This document shows positions 26,801 to 34,907 of a stretch of 64,000 nt of DNA, piece after piece (position 1 is the first letter of the stretch; every line of letters begins with the position of its first letter). The notes beneath the pieces are model-generated. The model was not told where the DNA came from, searched no databases, and saw only the letters and a list, made by a program, of their open reading frames with translations. The DNA comes from Pseudomonas svalbardensis. GTDB taxonomy: Bacteria > Pseudomonadota > Gammaproteobacteria > Pseudomonadales > Pseudomonadaceae. Position numbers and translations under genes: made by a program. Where the stretch lies: positions 6,223,001 through 6,287,000 of the forward strand of contig NZ_CP125619.1 in NCBI RefSeq assembly GCF_030053115.1. The letters are read 5' to 3'.

Positions 26801-28459
26801 CGCCTCCAGAACGCTATGCTCAAGGCTACCGACAAGAACCTCGAAACAACATCCAGGCTTTACACCGACAAGCTCGATGAGCGGATCAAAAGCTATGGAG
26901 AGGCCCTCGAACAGCTACGCGAATGGCGCTCGCTGGGCGGTGAAACCGGTTACGCCTACGACCTGTTGCGCCTCACCACCGAGCAGGAAAAGTTCCTGTC
27001 ACTCTGGTTCACGGTGAAGAAAAACCAATACGCTCAGTTCACGCAAAAACTGGTGGCGCAAGCTCCTTACAACAGTGCTGAACCCGTGCGCGGGAACCTG
27101 ACCGACATCCAGCAGGCAACCGCACTGGGCAACGCCCTCATCGAACGGCTTGAGCTGTCAAAAGCCACCCTGACTGGCCTCAAGGTATTGGGCCGCGCAG
27201 GGCTCACCGAGACCCAGAGCATCGCCAGGCTCCTGCCAAAACTCACCCGACTGGACTTCAAGGCCAACGAAATCGGTATGGCCTACGAACTATGCATTCA
27301 AGAGACATCTGACGAGACCATGTCCCAGGCTCGAGCAGCAACCGCCAGCATTGTGGTCGATGCCGCCGACGCCAGCCATGAAGTCGCTGAGATGATGAAA
27401 CAGCCGAGCGTGGCCGAGCCGCCCGAGGAGCGCATCAAAAAACTGTCCAGACTGGCCGACATCTATGCCGATACCCATCAGCGCATCCAGGACCTGCCAA
27501 CCCTATATCCCGGGATGGTCCGCCAATCGCCTCTCGACCACCTTCAAGCATTGATCTCGGAATTTCAGGCACTCACGCTGACCCAGCTCGACGACCTGCT
27601 TCCCGAGGCCGAAGAATCTTTTCTCCAGAAACCTCCCCAACCTGTTGTTGCAGGGCCGTCGCAGCCCAAGGTCAAAGTCACCAAGACCCGTCCACGCGTC
27701 GTGGAAAACGAAACACCCCAAACACCCAAGCAGGCGAAAGAAGAGGAGGCGTTCCAGAGGCTCGCCCCCAAAAGCGCTCCGCCAGCCAGACCCGCCCTGG
27801 ATGATATCGATACCATCGCTGCCGCCCTGGGCCTCAACCTGGACGTAAGCGATTTCATCAGACGCACCAACCGGGATGCCGAACGTGCGAACCGAATCCC
27901 TGCCGATGTGCAGGATCTGTTCGATCAACAGGCGCTCAAACTGGAAGAGTCTGCGACAAACCTCGACAGGGCGATGAGCAACATCAGAAGCGCCGGTAAA
28001 CAACCTCCTCCCATATCAGGCCAAAGCCAGGAAATGCGTGAAGCGGCCATCAGGCTTCGCAAGGAGGGCATCCGCACCCGCACAAAAATGCTCAAGAAGC
28101 GCAAGCCCAGGCAGGCGTACTTTCAATGGTTAAACGAAAACCAACAGATCAAAATCGTCCGCAACGAGCAAGGCAGGATCAGAACCAAGGGGCGCAAGGA
28201 TTACTTTCAGGAGTACCGGATTCTCGACATCACCGACAATGACCAGGAACTGTGGGTTGCGCATTTCCACTACGAAACAGTCGGGAGCAACGCCACTCAA
28301 CCCACCGCAGCTCACCTGAAAGTATCTGAAAAATACCTGGCGACGCTGGAGACCGAGCTTCGACAACAGCTGGCCACTCTTCAACCGATTGATTACGTAC
28401 TGCGTCGAATCACCAGTGCGTCCACCCAGTCACTGTTCCTGATACTCGAGCCCCGGTGA
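23879..28459 (+). CDS. Giant DUF6543/dermonecrotic toxin domain protein, copy 2
   Basis: 1526-residue paralogue of the preceding protein, collinear along its whole length. Shared landmarks include LYPQLDIDPNQTLIVTPGWR near the N-terminus, MFIVGPRQKTDAPCLLYRPL (about 577-596), hydrophobic segments at about 713-737 and 765-785, GERWFQVSIDDDE, RLRLRGGGPKSRLKAL, and the C-terminal DYFQEYRILDITDNDQELWV. The two copies are clearly diverged rather than a recent duplication. ATG 23879 has AAAAAGGA about 8 bp upstream; ATG 23873 is only 2 bp away from it. No immunity or secretion gene was recognised beside the pair. Toxicity is inferred from the family name only. Confidence 0.75.
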   Translation: MTQASTTTPPSNATLLLDRSNLVSLTSQGPTLNDVSSQVLREALKQLYPQLDIDPNQTLIVTPGWRMEDGTLSADSPYVETLTQALVYLSWSAGVANFIEGEHFLTHNPLTRSPVHLAVSVEDIAQLLNDHASLLSVEFQQRELAFWNEAVNGQPRWHGLCETLRNAFNVQQTKGWNADQCALARAVYDYPDKTERALKNTEIPGIKACLIDVDNSETTNTAHLMLGGAIALKATYKQREQIMLYTIEGGYEAFDSLEQLGASLPARIDMDLAGRTLKWHLVEPAGNIFDHMAWALIASQMDAINALIPSVSTAGTGTTPGLRTAVTPAGHFSSADKSRIEQLEAAIPDWLSNASASHLQDYSHGLSRLGKLRNASGLNDIPLIGAYAQTKMREAIVTDKASEGAAQLPLDDLQITVTNSFIVGGFTLPNPYDRHIESLGDFALQNTAPYLAELHFKNNDPVPQWLTVDYLIAMAAQVNIGRIYPQLLRNKLIDDSAQAALQKQRYINQLPDLLRLNALECMLQQEGGVDETGYRYICELMDVALGKPRQGNLDIVIRPLTFTPRHRLLFGGDTVTNMFIVGPRQKTDAPCLLYRPLLEQPILQFASQANLVYALHQPGELRDCVLAWLPTPALSFEYAQYVFPVGLPSPWLVTESGIDTLLTLDLVGPIDLGTEEITGDILSALFNSNASTMVEEADRQSLSNGERRWALLKDSAWAIFNVASTFLSGPVGTAVWVWQSISEIQQALDAHEQGDTLVEWSSLGDVLVTLAIVLTHRAYEQRHSTWTGYLRKKPARKRLPLPAPRPLPEPVPATISMDPLVFELSARHASSLEIGVSVPRRSGPTLDAFLDTLKVSAPDLNSTELNTLNEKPPHLYQLNNMHYAQVGERWFQVSIDDDEEVQLFNPKEPMRPGPLLTHDQHGKWSVDTRLRLRGGGPKSRLKALKQAKENRKHELNTQLETFKGQEKTHQEALDRLQNAMLKATDKNLETTSRLYTDKLDERIKSYGEALEQLREWRSLGGETGYAYDLLRLTTEQEKFLSLWFTVKKNQYAQFTQKLVAQAPYNSAEPVRGNLTDIQQATALGNALIERLELSKATLTGLKVLGRAGLTETQSIARLLPKLTRLDFKANEIGMAYELCIQETSDETMSQARAATASIVVDAADASHEVAEMMKQPSVAEPPEERIKKLSRLADIYADTHQRIQDLPTLYPGMVRQSPLDHLQALISEFQALTLTQLDDLLPEAEESFLQKPPQPVVAGPSQPKVKVTKTRPRVVENETPQTPKQAKEEEAFQRLAPKSAPPARPALDDIDTIAAALGLNLDVSDFIRRTNRDAERANRIPADVQDLFDQQALKLEESATNLDRAMSNIRSAGKQPPPISGQSQEMREAAIRLRKEGIRTRTKMLKKRKPRQAYFQWLNENQQIKIVRNEQGRIRTKGRKDYFQEYRILDITDNDQELWVAHFHYETVGSNATQPTAAHLKVSEKYLATLETELRQQLATLQPIDYVLRRITSASTQSLFLILEPR

Positions 28460-28491
28460 CCCGTAGAAGGGCTGTTCTGCCGACCAGCCTT

Positions 28492-30042
28492 TTACCGACG
28501 CCAGGCACTGCGCAAACGCGCAAGCGCTGATTCGATGGCCGCTCCCGGCACCGCCGCAAAACCCAGCACCAACCCCGCTCGCTGATCCGCCGGAGTGCTC
28601 GAATCCGGCAACCAGTAACTGCTCAGGCCATTGATCTCGACATCGACGCTGGCGGCGGCTTCAATCAGTTCGCGTTCGCGGGCTTGAGTGTCGACCGCCA
28701 CCGTCAGGTGCAGCCCTGCCGCCACACTCGGCAGGCTGCCAACCCCGGGAATATCCGAGGGCCAGTTGGCCAGAAGTGTATTGCGGCGACTCAACGCGGC
28801 GCGGCGCATGCGGCGGATATGCCGCTGGAAATGCCCGGCCGCCATGAACTCGGCCATGACGGCCTGGGTACTCACCTCGGAATGCCGAACATCGACCGCG
28901 CGACGCTGGGCGAAAGCGTCCACCAATGCCGGTGGCAGCACCAGATAGCCCAGGCGCAATGCCGGGAAAGCCACTTTGCCGAAAGTGCCGACGTAGAGCA
29001 CCCGCCCGTGACGATCAAGCGCAGCCAGCGGTGCCAGTGGCGCGCCGCTGTAACGATATTCGCCGTCGTAATCATCCTCGACGATCCAACCCTCGGTTCG
29101 CTCGGCCCAGGCTAACAACTCCAGCCGCCGCGCCAGACTCATCACCACCCCGGTCGGGTATTGATGCGACGGCGTGACATAGGCCAATCGACAATCGTTG
29201 AGCCCGTTCAATTCGGTGCAGTCGATACCGTCGCTGTCCACCGCCACCCCGTGCAATCGCGCACCGGCCACGGCGAACGCATGACCCGCCGCCCGATACC
29301 CCGGATTCTCGATCGCCACACCATCGCCCGGCTCTACCAGCAGCTGTGCACAAAGGCTAATCCCCTGCTGTGCGCCACTGGTGATCACTATTTGCTCAGC
29401 CGTGCACTGCATCCCCCGGGAGCTGCGCAAATACGCGGCAATCAGACCGCGCAAGCGCGCATCGCCTGCTGGATCGCCGTAACACAGTTGCTGGAGATCC
29501 GGTTTGCGCCAGAAAGCCGCATTCAGCTTGGCCCAGACCTCGAAAGGGAACAGGTCGAAAGCCGGAACACCCACGCGAAATGCGCGGGGTGGACCGACGG
29601 GAGGCAGGGCCAAATGGTTCCTTTCAACCCGCCCCAATGCGCCGCTGTGGATAACTTTGCTGGATGAAACCACAGGTAAATCCAGCCAATTTGTGGATAA
29701 GGCTGTGGGTAACCCTGTTGACAACCCTGTGGATACTTTTGTGGATAGTTTTTTCACCGGCAACACTGATTGAGGCAATTGCGCGACATACGTCCCGTCA
29801 CCCACACGCCCTTCAATAAAGCCCTCGGCGTAGAGCTGATCGTAGGCCCGGACCACGCTGTTTCGGGAAATCGACAACGCCGCCGCCAGATCGCGACTGG
29901 CCGGTAATCGCGTACCGCTGGCCAGACGACCGTCGAGCACTCGCACTGTCAAGGCTTGATAGAGCTGACGACTCAAACCCTGCCGGCGATCGAGTTCGAT
30001 ACCCGCCGGGTTGAATGACAAGGACAGTGGCTCGCTGGTCAT
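28492..30042 (-). CDS. MocR-family (GntR-HTH plus aminotransferase) regulator
   Basis: 516-residue regulator with an N-terminal GntR winged helix (GTRLPASRDLAAALSISRNS) and a C-terminal type I aminotransferase fold. The PLP-anchoring lysine lies in VGTFGKVAFPALRLGYLVLP, and the aspartate for the pyridine nitrogen in DDYDGEYRY, so PLP binding is likely. The linker (about residues 98-117) is a four-residue repeat, STKV-STGL-STGL-PTAL-STNW, encoded by a 12-bp DNA repeat. It is divergent from a PaiB-like gene, which is probably its target, as in other MocR gene pairs. Confidence 0.9.
   Translation of the reverse strand: MTSEPLSLSFNPAGIELDRRQGLSRQLYQALTVRVLDGRLASGTRLPASRDLAAALSISRNSVVRAYDQLYAEGFIEGRVGDGTYVAQLPQSVLPVKKLSTKVSTGLSTGLPTALSTNWLDLPVVSSSKVIHSGALGRVERNHLALPPVGPPRAFRVGVPAFDLFPFEVWAKLNAAFWRKPDLQQLCYGDPAGDARLRGLIAAYLRSSRGMQCTAEQIVITSGAQQGISLCAQLLVEPGDGVAIENPGYRAAGHAFAVAGARLHGVAVDSDGIDCTELNGLNDCRLAYVTPSHQYPTGVVMSLARRLELLAWAERTEGWIVEDDYDGEYRYSGAPLAPLAALDRHGRVLYVGTFGKVAFPALRLGYLVLPPALVDAFAQRRAVDVRHSEVSTQAVMAEFMAAGHFQRHIRRMRRAALSRRNTLLANWPSDIPGVGSLPSVAAGLHLTVAVDTQARERELIEAAASVDVEINGLSSYWLPDSSTPADQRAGLVLGFAAVPGAAIESALARLRSAWRR
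29692..29751. repeat. Five 12-bp tandem repeats resembling DnaA boxes, inside the MocR gene
   Basis: TGTGGATAA (29692), TGTGGGTAA (29704), TGTTGACAA (29716), TGTGGATAC (29728) and TGTGGATAG (29740) recur exactly every 12 bp, each followed by three variable bases. A further exact TGTGGATAA lies at 29646. TGTGGATAA is the reverse complement of the DnaA box TTATCCACA. The repeat unit equals four codons and encodes the ST-rich interdomain linker of the MocR protein, so changes in copy number would keep the frame. Confidence 0.85.
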
Positions 30043-30059
30043 GGCAATGGACCTATGAA

Positions 30060-30092
30060 ATTGGTCGTTAATGGCTCTTACAACAGACCAAT
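30060..30092. promoter_or_regulatory. Inverted repeat in the mocR/paiB-like divergent promoter
   Basis: ATTGGTC (30060-30066) and GACCAAT (30086-30092) form a perfect 7-bp inverted repeat with a 19-bp spacer, between the MocR start (30042) and the PaiB-like start (30133). It is a candidate MocR operator controlling both genes. Confidence 0.5.
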
Positions 30093-30132
30093 AGCCTGCC
30101 TAGGATGCAGGCATTCGCCAAGGAAAATCTCC

Positions 30133-30756
30133 ATGTACACGCCAAGCAGCTTTGCCATAGATGATTTGCATGAACTGCACCAGCAGATACTCGGCACCCG
30201 CCTCGCTGTGTTGGTCACACACGGGGAACAAGGTCTGCAAGCCAGCCATTTGCCGCTGCTGTTGAGTTCAGACCAGGGCCCGAATGGCACCCTTTATGGA
30301 CACTTCGCCAAGGCCAATCCGCAATGGAAGGAACTGCAGAACGGTGCCGAAGCGCTGGTGATTTTTGCCGGTGCCGACGCTTACGTCAGCCCGGGGTTTT
30401 ACCCGAGCAAAGCCGAGCACGGCAAAGTGGTGCCGACCTGGAACTACGTTGCCGTGCACGCGTACGGCACGGCCGAAGTGTTCACCGACGCCGATCGCCT
30501 GCGCACGCTGGTCAGCGCGCTGACTGATCGTCATGAAGCGGGTCGCGCCAGTCCATGGAAAGTCGCCGATGCCCCCGCCGACTACATTGACGGGATGCTC
30601 AAGGCCATCGTCGGTTTTGCCTTGCCGATCCAGCGCCTGCATGGCAAGCGCAAGCTCAGCCAGAACCGCAACGCTGCAGACATCGCCGGTGTGCGCGAGG
30701 GGCTTGCCGCCAGCCCTGATGTGCACGACCAGGCCCTCGCCCACTTGATGCGTTAA
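30133..30756 (+). CDS. PaiB-like FMN-binding negative regulator family protein
   Basis: 207-residue protein of the PaiB family (MYTPSSFAIDDLHELHQQIL at the start; PGFYPSKAEHGKVVPTWNY in the centre). Members have a split-barrel FMN-binding fold; in Bacillus PaiB was described as a regulator, but an enzymatic role is also possible. ATG 30133 has AAGGAAAAT upstream. It heads an apparent operon with two GNAT acetyltransferases (gaps of 9 and 17 bp), reminiscent of the paiA/paiB pairing of an acetyltransferase with this family. It is divergent from the MocR regulator. Confidence 0.88.
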   Translation: MYTPSSFAIDDLHELHQQILGTRLAVLVTHGEQGLQASHLPLLLSSDQGPNGTLYGHFAKANPQWKELQNGAEALVIFAGADAYVSPGFYPSKAEHGKVVPTWNYVAVHAYGTAEVFTDADRLRTLVSALTDRHEAGRASPWKVADAPADYIDGMLKAIVGFALPIQRLHGKRKLSQNRNAADIAGVREGLAASPDVHDQALAHLMR

Positions 30757-30765
30757 GGAACGAAC

Positions 30766-31212
30766 ATGAGTCAGATCGACATCCGCCAGGTCACCGCCGA
30801 CGACCACGCCGCCTGGTTACCCTTGTGGCAAGCGTACCTGCGTTTCTACAACACCGAACTGCCTGAGGCCGTCACCCAAAGCACGTGGCAGCGCCTGCTC
30901 GACCCGAGCGAACCGACCCATGCCGCGTTGGCCTGGGCCGATGGCAAAGCGGTGGGCATGGTGCACTTCATCTACCATCGTTCGAACTGGAGCATCGAAA
31001 ACTCCTGCTACCTGCAAGACCTGTTGGTAACGCCTGAAATCCGCGGCACTGGCGTCGGCCGGCAGTTGATCGAATTCGTTTACGCCACAGCCAAAGAGGA
31101 CGGTTGCTGCAAGGTCCACTGGCTGACCCACGAAACCAACGCCACCGCGATTCAGCTTTATGAGCGCATCGCCGAACGCCCCGGTTTCATCCAGTTTCGC
31201 AAAGCCATTTAA
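30766..31212 (+). CDS. GNAT-family N-acetyltransferase
   Basis: 148-residue GNAT protein. The acetyl-CoA-binding motif A is seen in LQDLLVTPEIRGTGVGRQLI (about 85-104), with the R/Q-x-x-G-x-G/A pattern, and a conserved C-terminal LYERIAERPGFIQF. The substrate is unknown. It lies in a putative operon between the PaiB-like gene and a second acetyltransferase. Confidence 0.88.
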   Translation: MSQIDIRQVTADDHAAWLPLWQAYLRFYNTELPEAVTQSTWQRLLDPSEPTHAALAWADGKAVGMVHFIYHRSNWSIENSCYLQDLLVTPEIRGTGVGRQLIEFVYATAKEDGCCKVHWLTHETNATAIQLYERIAERPGFIQFRKAI

Positions 31213-31229
31213 GGTTCAAGGAGAGCAGC

Positions 31230-31901
31230 ATGTCGACTTCACTCGCCGACTGGAAAGGCGTCCCGGCACCGTCGGTTCAAACCATCGAAGGGCGTTTCAT
31301 CCGCCTGGAAAAACTCGACCCGGCGCGTCACGCCGACGGTTTGTGGAAAGCCCTGCAAGGACCGGGTGCCGACCCGAAACTCTGGGACTATTTGCCATAC
31401 GGTCCTTTCCCGGAGCGCAGCGCGTTCAACGATTGGCTGAACAATCATGCGGCCAACAGTGACCCGTACTTCTTCAGCGTGATCGACCGTGCCAGCGGCG
31501 ATGTGCAAGGCATCCTCAGTTTGATGTCGATTGTTCCTTCACAAGGGCGAATCGAGATCGGCCATGTAACGTTTGGCGCGCCGATGCAGCGTTCGCCGAA
31601 AAGTACCGAGGCGGTTTATTTGCTCGCCAAAGAGTCGTTTTCCTTGGGTTACCGGCGCCTGGAGTGGAAGTGCAACAACGGCAACGCCCGCTCCAAATAC
31701 GCGGCCGAACGGCTGGGGTTCAGTTTTGAAGGCGTGTTTCGCCAGCACATGGTGGTCAAGGGTCAGAACCGGGATACGGCGTGGTATTCGATTCTGGACT
31801 CGGAATGGCCGGCAATCGGGGCGGGGTTTGAGCGCTGGCTGTCCGATGAGAACCAGACGGATTCGGGGCAGGTGAAAACGTTAGCGGAGTGCCGCGGGTA
31901 G
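31230..31901 (+). CDS. GNAT-family N-acetyltransferase (RimJ/RimL type)
   Basis: 223-residue acetyltransferase of the RimJ/RimL-like group: N-terminal IEGRFIRLEKLDPARHADGL, central GRIEIGHVTFGAPMQRSPKS, and YRRLEWKCNNGNARSKYAAE before the ERLGFSFEGVFRQHM segment. It probably acetylates an amine such as an amino acid, peptide or antibiotic-like substrate; the specificity cannot be read from sequence. It is the last gene of the paiB-like operon, with AAGGAGAG before ATG 31230. Confidence 0.88.
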   Translation: MSTSLADWKGVPAPSVQTIEGRFIRLEKLDPARHADGLWKALQGPGADPKLWDYLPYGPFPERSAFNDWLNNHAANSDPYFFSVIDRASGDVQGILSLMSIVPSQGRIEIGHVTFGAPMQRSPKSTEAVYLLAKESFSLGYRRLEWKCNNGNARSKYAAERLGFSFEGVFRQHMVVKGQNRDTAWYSILDSEWPAIGAGFERWLSDENQTDSGQVKTLAECRG

Positions 31902-31920
31902 TTCGGTAGCGCCTGGACTG

Positions 31921-32018
31921 ACGCCATCGCGAGCAAGCTTTGCTCCTACAAGATTTGGGTCGGACACACTATCTGTGGACGCCACCAAACCTGTAGGAGC
32001 ATGGCTTGCCCGCGATGC
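31921..32018. repeat. REP pair (variant type)
   Basis: CGCGAGCAAGCTTTGCTCCTACA (read as arms around 31928-31950) and CTGTAGGAGCATGGCTTGCC around 31991-32010 are inverted REP-like copies between convergent genes. The variant has TAGGAGC instead of GGGAGCG, a second REP subtype in the same genome. Confidence 0.75.
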
Positions 32019-32020
32019 TT

Positions 32021-32938
32021 TTAGGCGAGTTTCTGGGCCAACACTGCGATGTGCTCCGGCCCGATCCCGCAACACCCCCCCAAATGACTGGCTCCGCGCT
32101 TCTGCCAATCAGCCGCCCACTGCAAATAACCCGGCGGATCAAGGTCTTCACGCAACGGGTCCAGGCCGTCGTTGGCCGTGGCCTCTTTCGGTTGCGGCGG
32201 GAAGGCATTGGCGTAGGCGCCGATGTAAATCTTCACACCCAAACGCTCGAAGGTTTCCCACGCGGCATCAATCGCAGCACCGATCACTTCCGGCTGGCTG
32301 CAGTTGAACAGCAACGTCTCGACGCCCAGCTCAGCCGCCACTGCTGCGGCTTCAGCCACCGGCTCACCCGAACGCAAGCGCGGCACTTCGTCCGTGTCCT
32401 CATCCTTCAAGGTAAACGACAGCCAAAACGGCTTGCCGTCCTTCGGCAGACCAGCATGGATCGCTCGCGCTTCAACAATCGAACTCTGGGTTTCCGCCAG
32501 CCACAGATCGACATGAGGTGCCAGACCCTTCACCAGCGGCGCCAACAATTCGGCCGCCCGAGCAGCGTCGAAAAGGTCCGGACGATAGGAACCGAACAGC
32601 GGCGGCAATGAACCGGCTACACGCACGGGTTTGCCCGAAGCCTCTACAGCGCGCCGAGCCAGCTCACCGGCCAACGCCGCGAGCGCCTGCCCTTCTGTTG
32701 CAAAACGCTCTTCGCCAATGTGAAACGGCACCACCGCGTAACTGTTGCTGGTGATCACGTTCGCACCGCTTTCGATATAAGCCGTGTGCACCGCCTCTAC
32801 CGCTTGCGGCGCTTCGCTCAAGGCCAGCGCCGACCACTCGGGCTGTCTGAACGGCGCGCCTCGACGCTGCAACTCACGACCCATGCCGCCATCCAGAATT
32901 ACTGTGCTTGCTGCGCCCATATGCTTTTCACTCATAAG
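32021..32938 (-). CDS. Homocysteine S-methyltransferase family protein
   Basis: About 305-residue zinc-dependent methyltransferase of the MmuM/BHMT family, which transfers a methyl group (for example from S-methylmethionine) to homocysteine. VILDGGMGRELQRRG at the N-terminus and the zinc-binding cysteines in LLFNCSQPEV and LGGCCGIGP are all present. The start is uncertain: ATG 32938 is given here, GTG 32956 and ATG 32923 are alternatives, and none has a good ribosome-binding site. It is divergent from an amino-acid ABC transporter pair, which may import its methyl donor. Confidence 0.88.
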   Translation of the reverse strand, partial: LMSEKHMGAASTVILDGGMGRELQRRGAPFRQPEWSALALSEAPQAVEAVHTAYIESGANVITSNSYAVVPFHIGEERFATEGQALAALAGELARRAVEASGKPVRVAGSLPPLFGSYRPDLFDAARAAELLAPLVKGLAPHVDLWLAETQSSIVEARAIHAGLPKDGKPFWLSFTLKDEDTDEVPRLRSGEPVAEAAAVAAELGVETLLFNCSQPEVIGAAIDAAWETFERLGVKIYIGAYANAFPPQPKEATANDGLDPLREDLDPPGYLQWAADWQKRGASHLGGCCGIGPEHIAVLAQKLA

Positions 32939-33032
32939 CTTATGAAAATAACTCACTATCAGAGTCGTTCTTATAACTATTTAATACGCACCATCCGGTT
33001 AATAACAACCTCTTTTTTATCAGGGATCGACT

Positions 33033-33854
33033 GTGAAATTCCAACCACTCCTGGCCCTGGGCCTGACGATTCTGGCTGCCTCTACCCAAGCCTTTGGCGG
33101 CGCCACGCTGGATCGCGTCGAAAAAAAGAAAGAACTGGTGGGCGTGTTGATGGAAAGCTATCCACCCTTCTCGTTCCTCAATGATCAGAACCAGCTCGAT
33201 GGATTCGATGTCGACGTGGCCAAGGCCGTGGCAGACAAACTGGGCGTCAAACTGCGTCTTGAAACCCCGTCCTGGGACGTGATCGCCGCTGGCCGCTGGA
33301 GCGGACGCTATGACATCTGCATCTGCTCCATGACCCCGAGCAAGGCCCGCGCCGAAGTCTTCGACTTCCCGGTCGAGTACTACGCCTCACCAGCGGTGAT
33401 CGTGGTCAACGCCAAGGACGACAGCATCCATAGCGCCAAAGACCTGAGCGGCAAAAAAGTCGGCCTCACCAGCGCTTCCAGTTACGAAAGCTACCTGAAC
33501 AAGAACCTGGTGATCGAAGGCGCTGAAGACACTCAATTGCAGTACCCGTTCGAGGACGTGCAGATCGCGCCGTATGACACTGACAACGTGGCATTCCAGG
33601 ACCTTGGCCTGGGCGCTGGCGTGCGGCTGGATGCGATCCTCACCAACCTTGTCACCGCCCAACCGCGCCTGACCGAAGACAAACGCTTCAAGCTCGCCGG
33701 CGAGCCGCTGTACTCGGAGCCAAACTCGGTGGCCATTGAAAAAGGCGACGCACAGTGGGACGCCAAAGTGCGCGACGTCTTCGCTCAGTTGAAACAGGAC
33801 GGCACCCTGAGCAAGCTTTCGCAAAAATGGATCGGTGCCGACATCAGCAAATGA
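33033..33854 (+). CDS. Amino-acid ABC transporter substrate-binding protein
   Basis: 273-residue family 3 solute-binding protein with a signal peptide (FQPLLALGLTILAASTQAFG). Landmarks are VLMESYPPFSFLNDQNQLDG and FDVDVAKAVADKLGVKLRLE, and a ligand-recognition region GRWSGRYDICICSMT. It starts at GTG 33033. It is followed, with a 4-bp overlap, by a permease gene; no ATPase gene is adjacent. Divergent from the homocysteine methyltransferase gene, so a sulfur amino acid or methylated donor is a possible ligand (inference). Confidence 0.9.
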   Translation: MKFQPLLALGLTILAASTQAFGGATLDRVEKKKELVGVLMESYPPFSFLNDQNQLDGFDVDVAKAVADKLGVKLRLETPSWDVIAAGRWSGRYDICICSMTPSKARAEVFDFPVEYYASPAVIVVNAKDDSIHSAKDLSGKKVGLTSASSYESYLNKNLVIEGAEDTQLQYPFEDVQIAPYDTDNVAFQDLGLGAGVRLDAILTNLVTAQPRLTEDKRFKLAGEPLYSEPNSVAIEKGDAQWDAKVRDVFAQLKQDGTLSKLSQKWIGADISK

Positions 33855-34687
33855 CTTCTTTCCCCAAACCCCCTCAGCCACCACAACCGGTGGCTGAGTC
33901 GCTGCTACAACGGATCTTCGGTTTCCGCACGCGGCTGTACCTGACCTGGGCAGCGATGCTCGGGTTGTTCGCCAGTTTCTTCCTGAGCTTCGACCTGAAG
34001 TTCTCGATCATCCTCGACAAACTGCCGAACCTGATCGGCCTGCACCTGGCGCCCAACGGCTTTTTGCAGGGTGCGGCGCTGACGCTGTTTCTGTGCCTGT
34101 GTTCAATCGTGACCTCCTCGCTGCTGGGCTTCATCACCGCCCTGGCGCGGCTGTCGAAAAGCGCGGTGGCGTTCGGCATCGCGAGCTTCTATGCCTCGTT
34201 CTTTCGCGGCACACCGCTACTGATCCAGATCCTGCTGATCTACCTCGGCCTGCCACAACTCGGCATCGTCCCGGGCGCCATCGCCGCCGGCATCATTGCC
34301 CTGTCGCTGAACTACGGCGCGTACCTCAGCGAAATCTTCCGCGCCGGCATCCTCGGCGTCGCCCACGGCCAACGCGAAGCATCCCTGGCGCTGGGCATGC
34401 GCGAAACCGTGATCTTCTGGCGCGTCACCCTGCCCCAGGCCATGCGCACCATCATCCCGCCGACCACTAACCAATTCATCTCGATGCTCAAAGACTCGTC
34501 GCTGATCTCGGTGATGGGGGTTTGGGAGGTGATGTTTCTGGCGCAATCATATGGGCGCTCGAGCTATCGCTACATCGAGATGCTGACGACGGCTGCGGTG
34601 ATTTATTGGGTGATGTCGATTGGGTTGGAGCTGATTCAGGCGCGGATGGAGCGGCATTATGGGAAGGCGTATTTGAGCCGTAGTTAG
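33851..34687 (+). CDS. Amino-acid ABC transporter permease (HisM/GlnP type)
   Basis: 278-residue inner-membrane permease with the polar amino-acid family pattern: an FRGTPLLIQILLIYLGLPQL segment and the EAA loop REASLALGMRETVIFWRVTL followed by PQAMR. The ATG at 33851 overlaps the binding-protein stop codon (ATGA), showing translational coupling. The partner ATPase must be encoded elsewhere. Confidence 0.9.
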   Translation: MTSFPKPPQPPQPVAESLLQRIFGFRTRLYLTWAAMLGLFASFFLSFDLKFSIILDKLPNLIGLHLAPNGFLQGAALTLFLCLCSIVTSSLLGFITALARLSKSAVAFGIASFYASFFRGTPLLIQILLIYLGLPQLGIVPGAIAAGIIALSLNYGAYLSEIFRAGILGVAHGQREASLALGMRETVIFWRVTLPQAMRTIIPPTTNQFISMLKDSSLISVMGVWEVMFLAQSYGRSSYRYIEMLTTAAVIYWVMSIGLELIQARMERHYGKAYLSRS

Positions 34688-34907
34688 CGAAAGGAAGATG
34701 AGTTTCCGAGTTGCGATAGCCGACCATGTCTCGATTTGTTGTAAGAAAAAGCGTCAGTCCGAACGGGTAAAAACAGCCTTCCTCAGGAGGCCGGTAATTT
34801 TCTACACAACCTTCTGACAACCCCCGCAAGCCCGTCGGAAGCAGCTGACATCGGCGCCTATAGCCTCCCTCTTAGAGTTGGCCTCCTTTCAAAAGAGGCC
34901 GTACTCG

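Noticed and set aside
29646..29751. Chromosomal replication origin
   Set aside because: Despite DnaA-like 9-mers, there is no dnaA/dnaN/gyrB neighbourhood and the repeats lie inside a coding region.
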